A program made the translations under genes and the position numbers. Shown here piece after piece: positions 5,872 through 6,875 of a stretch of 6,875 bases of DNA. The notes beneath the pieces are model-generated. The model was given only the letters and a program-made list of their open reading frames with translations, was not told the DNA's origin and did no database searches. This DNA is from an uncultured Oscillospiraceae bacterium. Lineage in GTDB: Bacteria; Bacillota; Clostridia; Oscillospirales; Oscillospiraceae. Position 1 is the first letter of the stretch. Each line of letters starts with the position of its first letter. The stretch is taken from assembly GCA_934630555.1 (NCBI GenBank), contig CAKTXB010000108.1, forward strand, positions 1-6,875, written 5' to 3'.

Positions 5872-5900
5872 ATTATAGTCATAACCCGCCAGATTGTCAA
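5872..5900 (-). promoter_or_regulatory. Perfect-consensus sigma-A promoter of rpsU
   Basis: On the - strand TTGACA (5900-5895) and TATAAT (5877-5872) are both exact consensus hexamers with exactly 17 bases between. The predicted start is near 5865, giving a leader of about 64 bases. It begins 27 bases after the leuS stop codon. Confidence 0.92.
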
Positions 5901-5926
5901 GAATTTTTTCTGATTTTGGCAATTTC

Positions 5927-6875
5927 TTATTTTACGATCAGATTGACCAGCTTATTCTTCACCAAAATCGTCTTAACGATCTGCTTGCCCTCCACAAAGC
6001 GGGCGACCTTGTCGTTTTTAAGCGCCTCGGCCACGACAACGTCCTGCTCGCTGTCCACCGGCACGGTGACAGTGCCGCGGAGCTTGCCGAGCACCTGCAC
6101 GGCCATTTCCACCGCAGAGGCCGTCATCTTATCTTCGTCAAATTCCGGCCACGGCATCTGCATGGCCATCTTACCGGTCTTTGCGGCATAGCCGGTCAGC
6201 TCCCACATTTCCTCGACCATATGCGGTGCAAACGGGCTGAGCAGCAGCATGAGCGCCTTCAGATCCCCGCGTGACAGACCGTTTGCATAGAACTCATTGA
6301 CCATAGTCATGAGCGCGGCAATGGCGGTGTTGAGCTTCAGCTCGTCAATATCCTCTGTGACCTTCTTGATGGTCTTGTGGACGATCGGCGCGTTCTTTTC
6401 GGAGATCTCGTCCGTGTCCGCAGCCTGGTCCATGAGATTCCACACGCGGTCCAAAAAGCGCTTGCAGCCCTTCACCGCGTCATCCGACCACGTGGCGACC
6501 TTTTCAAAATCACCGATGAACATGATATAAAGCCGCATCGTATCCGCGCCATAGGCCTTTACAACGTCGTCCGGATTCACGACGTTGCCCAGCGACTTCG
6601 ACATCTTGACCGCCGGGCGCAGCGCCTGACTGCCGTACTTTTCGATGAGGGCCTGCTTTTCTTCCTCCGTCTTGGCATTGCCCACATAGTGCGGGTTCTG
6701 GCCCAGGATCATACCGTGGCTCGTGCGCTTGGCATAGGGCTCTTTCGTGTGCACCACGCCGATGTCGTACAGGAACTTGTGCCAGAAGCGGGAGTAGAGC
6801 AGGTGGAGCGTGGTGTGCTCCATGCCGCCGTTATACCAGTCGACGGGTCCCCAGTATTCTTCAGCTTCCTTCGAC
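5927..6875 (-). CDS. leuS: Leucyl-tRNA synthetase, C-terminal part (5' end outside window)
   Basis: This class I enzyme charges tRNA-Leu with leucine. The visible 315 residues are the C-terminal part of a protein that is usually 800-880 residues long; the frame stays open to the window edge. The fragment begins with the catalytic-domain segment around YWGPVDWYNGGMEHTTLHLL (6853-6794), typical of bacterial LeuRS. The KMSKS loop (KMSKSLGNVVNPDDVV) starts at 6607. The helical anticodon-binding domain follows (WSDDAVKGCKRFLDRVWNL near 6488-6432), then a small C-terminal domain ending in KLVNLIVK. About 30 residues separate GMILGQN from KMSKS. This fits the position where many bacterial LeuRS proteins carry a leucine-specific insertion. 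The stop (5927-5929) is 27 bases from the rpsU promoter. Confidence 0.97.
   Translation of the reverse strand, partial: SKEAEEYWGPVDWYNGGMEHTTLHLLYSRFWHKFLYDIGVVHTKEPYAKRTSHGMILGQNPHYVGNAKTEEEKQALIEKYGSQALRPAVKMSKSLGNVVNPDDVVKAYGADTMRLYIMFIGDFEKVATWSDDAVKGCKRFLDRVWNLMDQAADTDEISEKNAPIVHKTIKKVTEDIDELKLNTAIAALMTMVNEFYANGLSRGDLKALMLLLSPFAPHMVEEMWELTGYAAKTGKMAMQMPWPEFDEDKMTASAVEMAVQVLGKLRGTVTVPVDSEQDVVVAEALKNDKVARFVEGKQIVKTILVKNKLVNLIVK

Noticed and set aside
5835..5896. Eight-base word CCAGATTG present twice (5835-5842 and 5889-5896)
   Set aside because: Short enough to occur by chance and in different contexts (leader and promoter spacer), unlike the 19-base repeats.

Overview
The window looks like chromosomal DNA from a low-to-medium GC Firmicute of the class Clostridia, probably a gut Oscillospiraceae/Ruminococcaceae-type organism. 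The reasons are GGAGG-type ribosome binding sites before most genes, sigma-A-like promoters, a Bacillus-type EF-P loop, and the clostridial order M24 peptidase - efp - CD1247-like zinc-ribbon protein. The genus cannot be fixed from the sequence alone. I see no RNA gene, insertion sequence, phage gene or CRISPR array.

Layout, left to right. (1) Positions 1-773 (+): the C-terminal part of an RbsC-family sugar ABC permease, cut by the window edge, then a strong hairpin at 786-821 that can serve both converging strands. (2) Positions 830-2126 (-): a TetR-family regulator upstream of a six-helix DUF308/HdeD-like membrane protein, with a 130-base gap between them. (3) Positions 2173-4918 (-): a housekeeping operon, yqeG (HAD phosphatase) > M24 aminopeptidase > efp > CD1247-like zinc-ribbon protein. 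It starts at a good promoter (4954-4982), has a second internal promoter before efp (3325-3353), and ends at a hairpin plus T-tract (2173-2205). (4) Positions 4983-5564 (+): an unrecognised cysteine-rich 193-residue protein, divergent from yqeG and closed by a bidirectional terminator shared with rpsU. (5) Positions 5619-5801 (-): rpsU (bS21), with a perfect-consensus promoter and a leader holding two near-identical hairpin-forming repeats. (6) Positions 5927-6875 (-): the C-terminal third of leuS, cut by the window edge.

The genes of regions 3, 5 and 6 all serve protein synthesis and turnover: tRNA charging (LeuRS), initiation and the small subunit (bS21), relief of polyproline stalling (EF-P) and cleavage of Xaa-Pro peptides (M24). 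Most of the window is ordinary core genome. The least explained elements are the paired repeats around the rpsU start site and the cysteine-rich orphan protein at 4983-5564.
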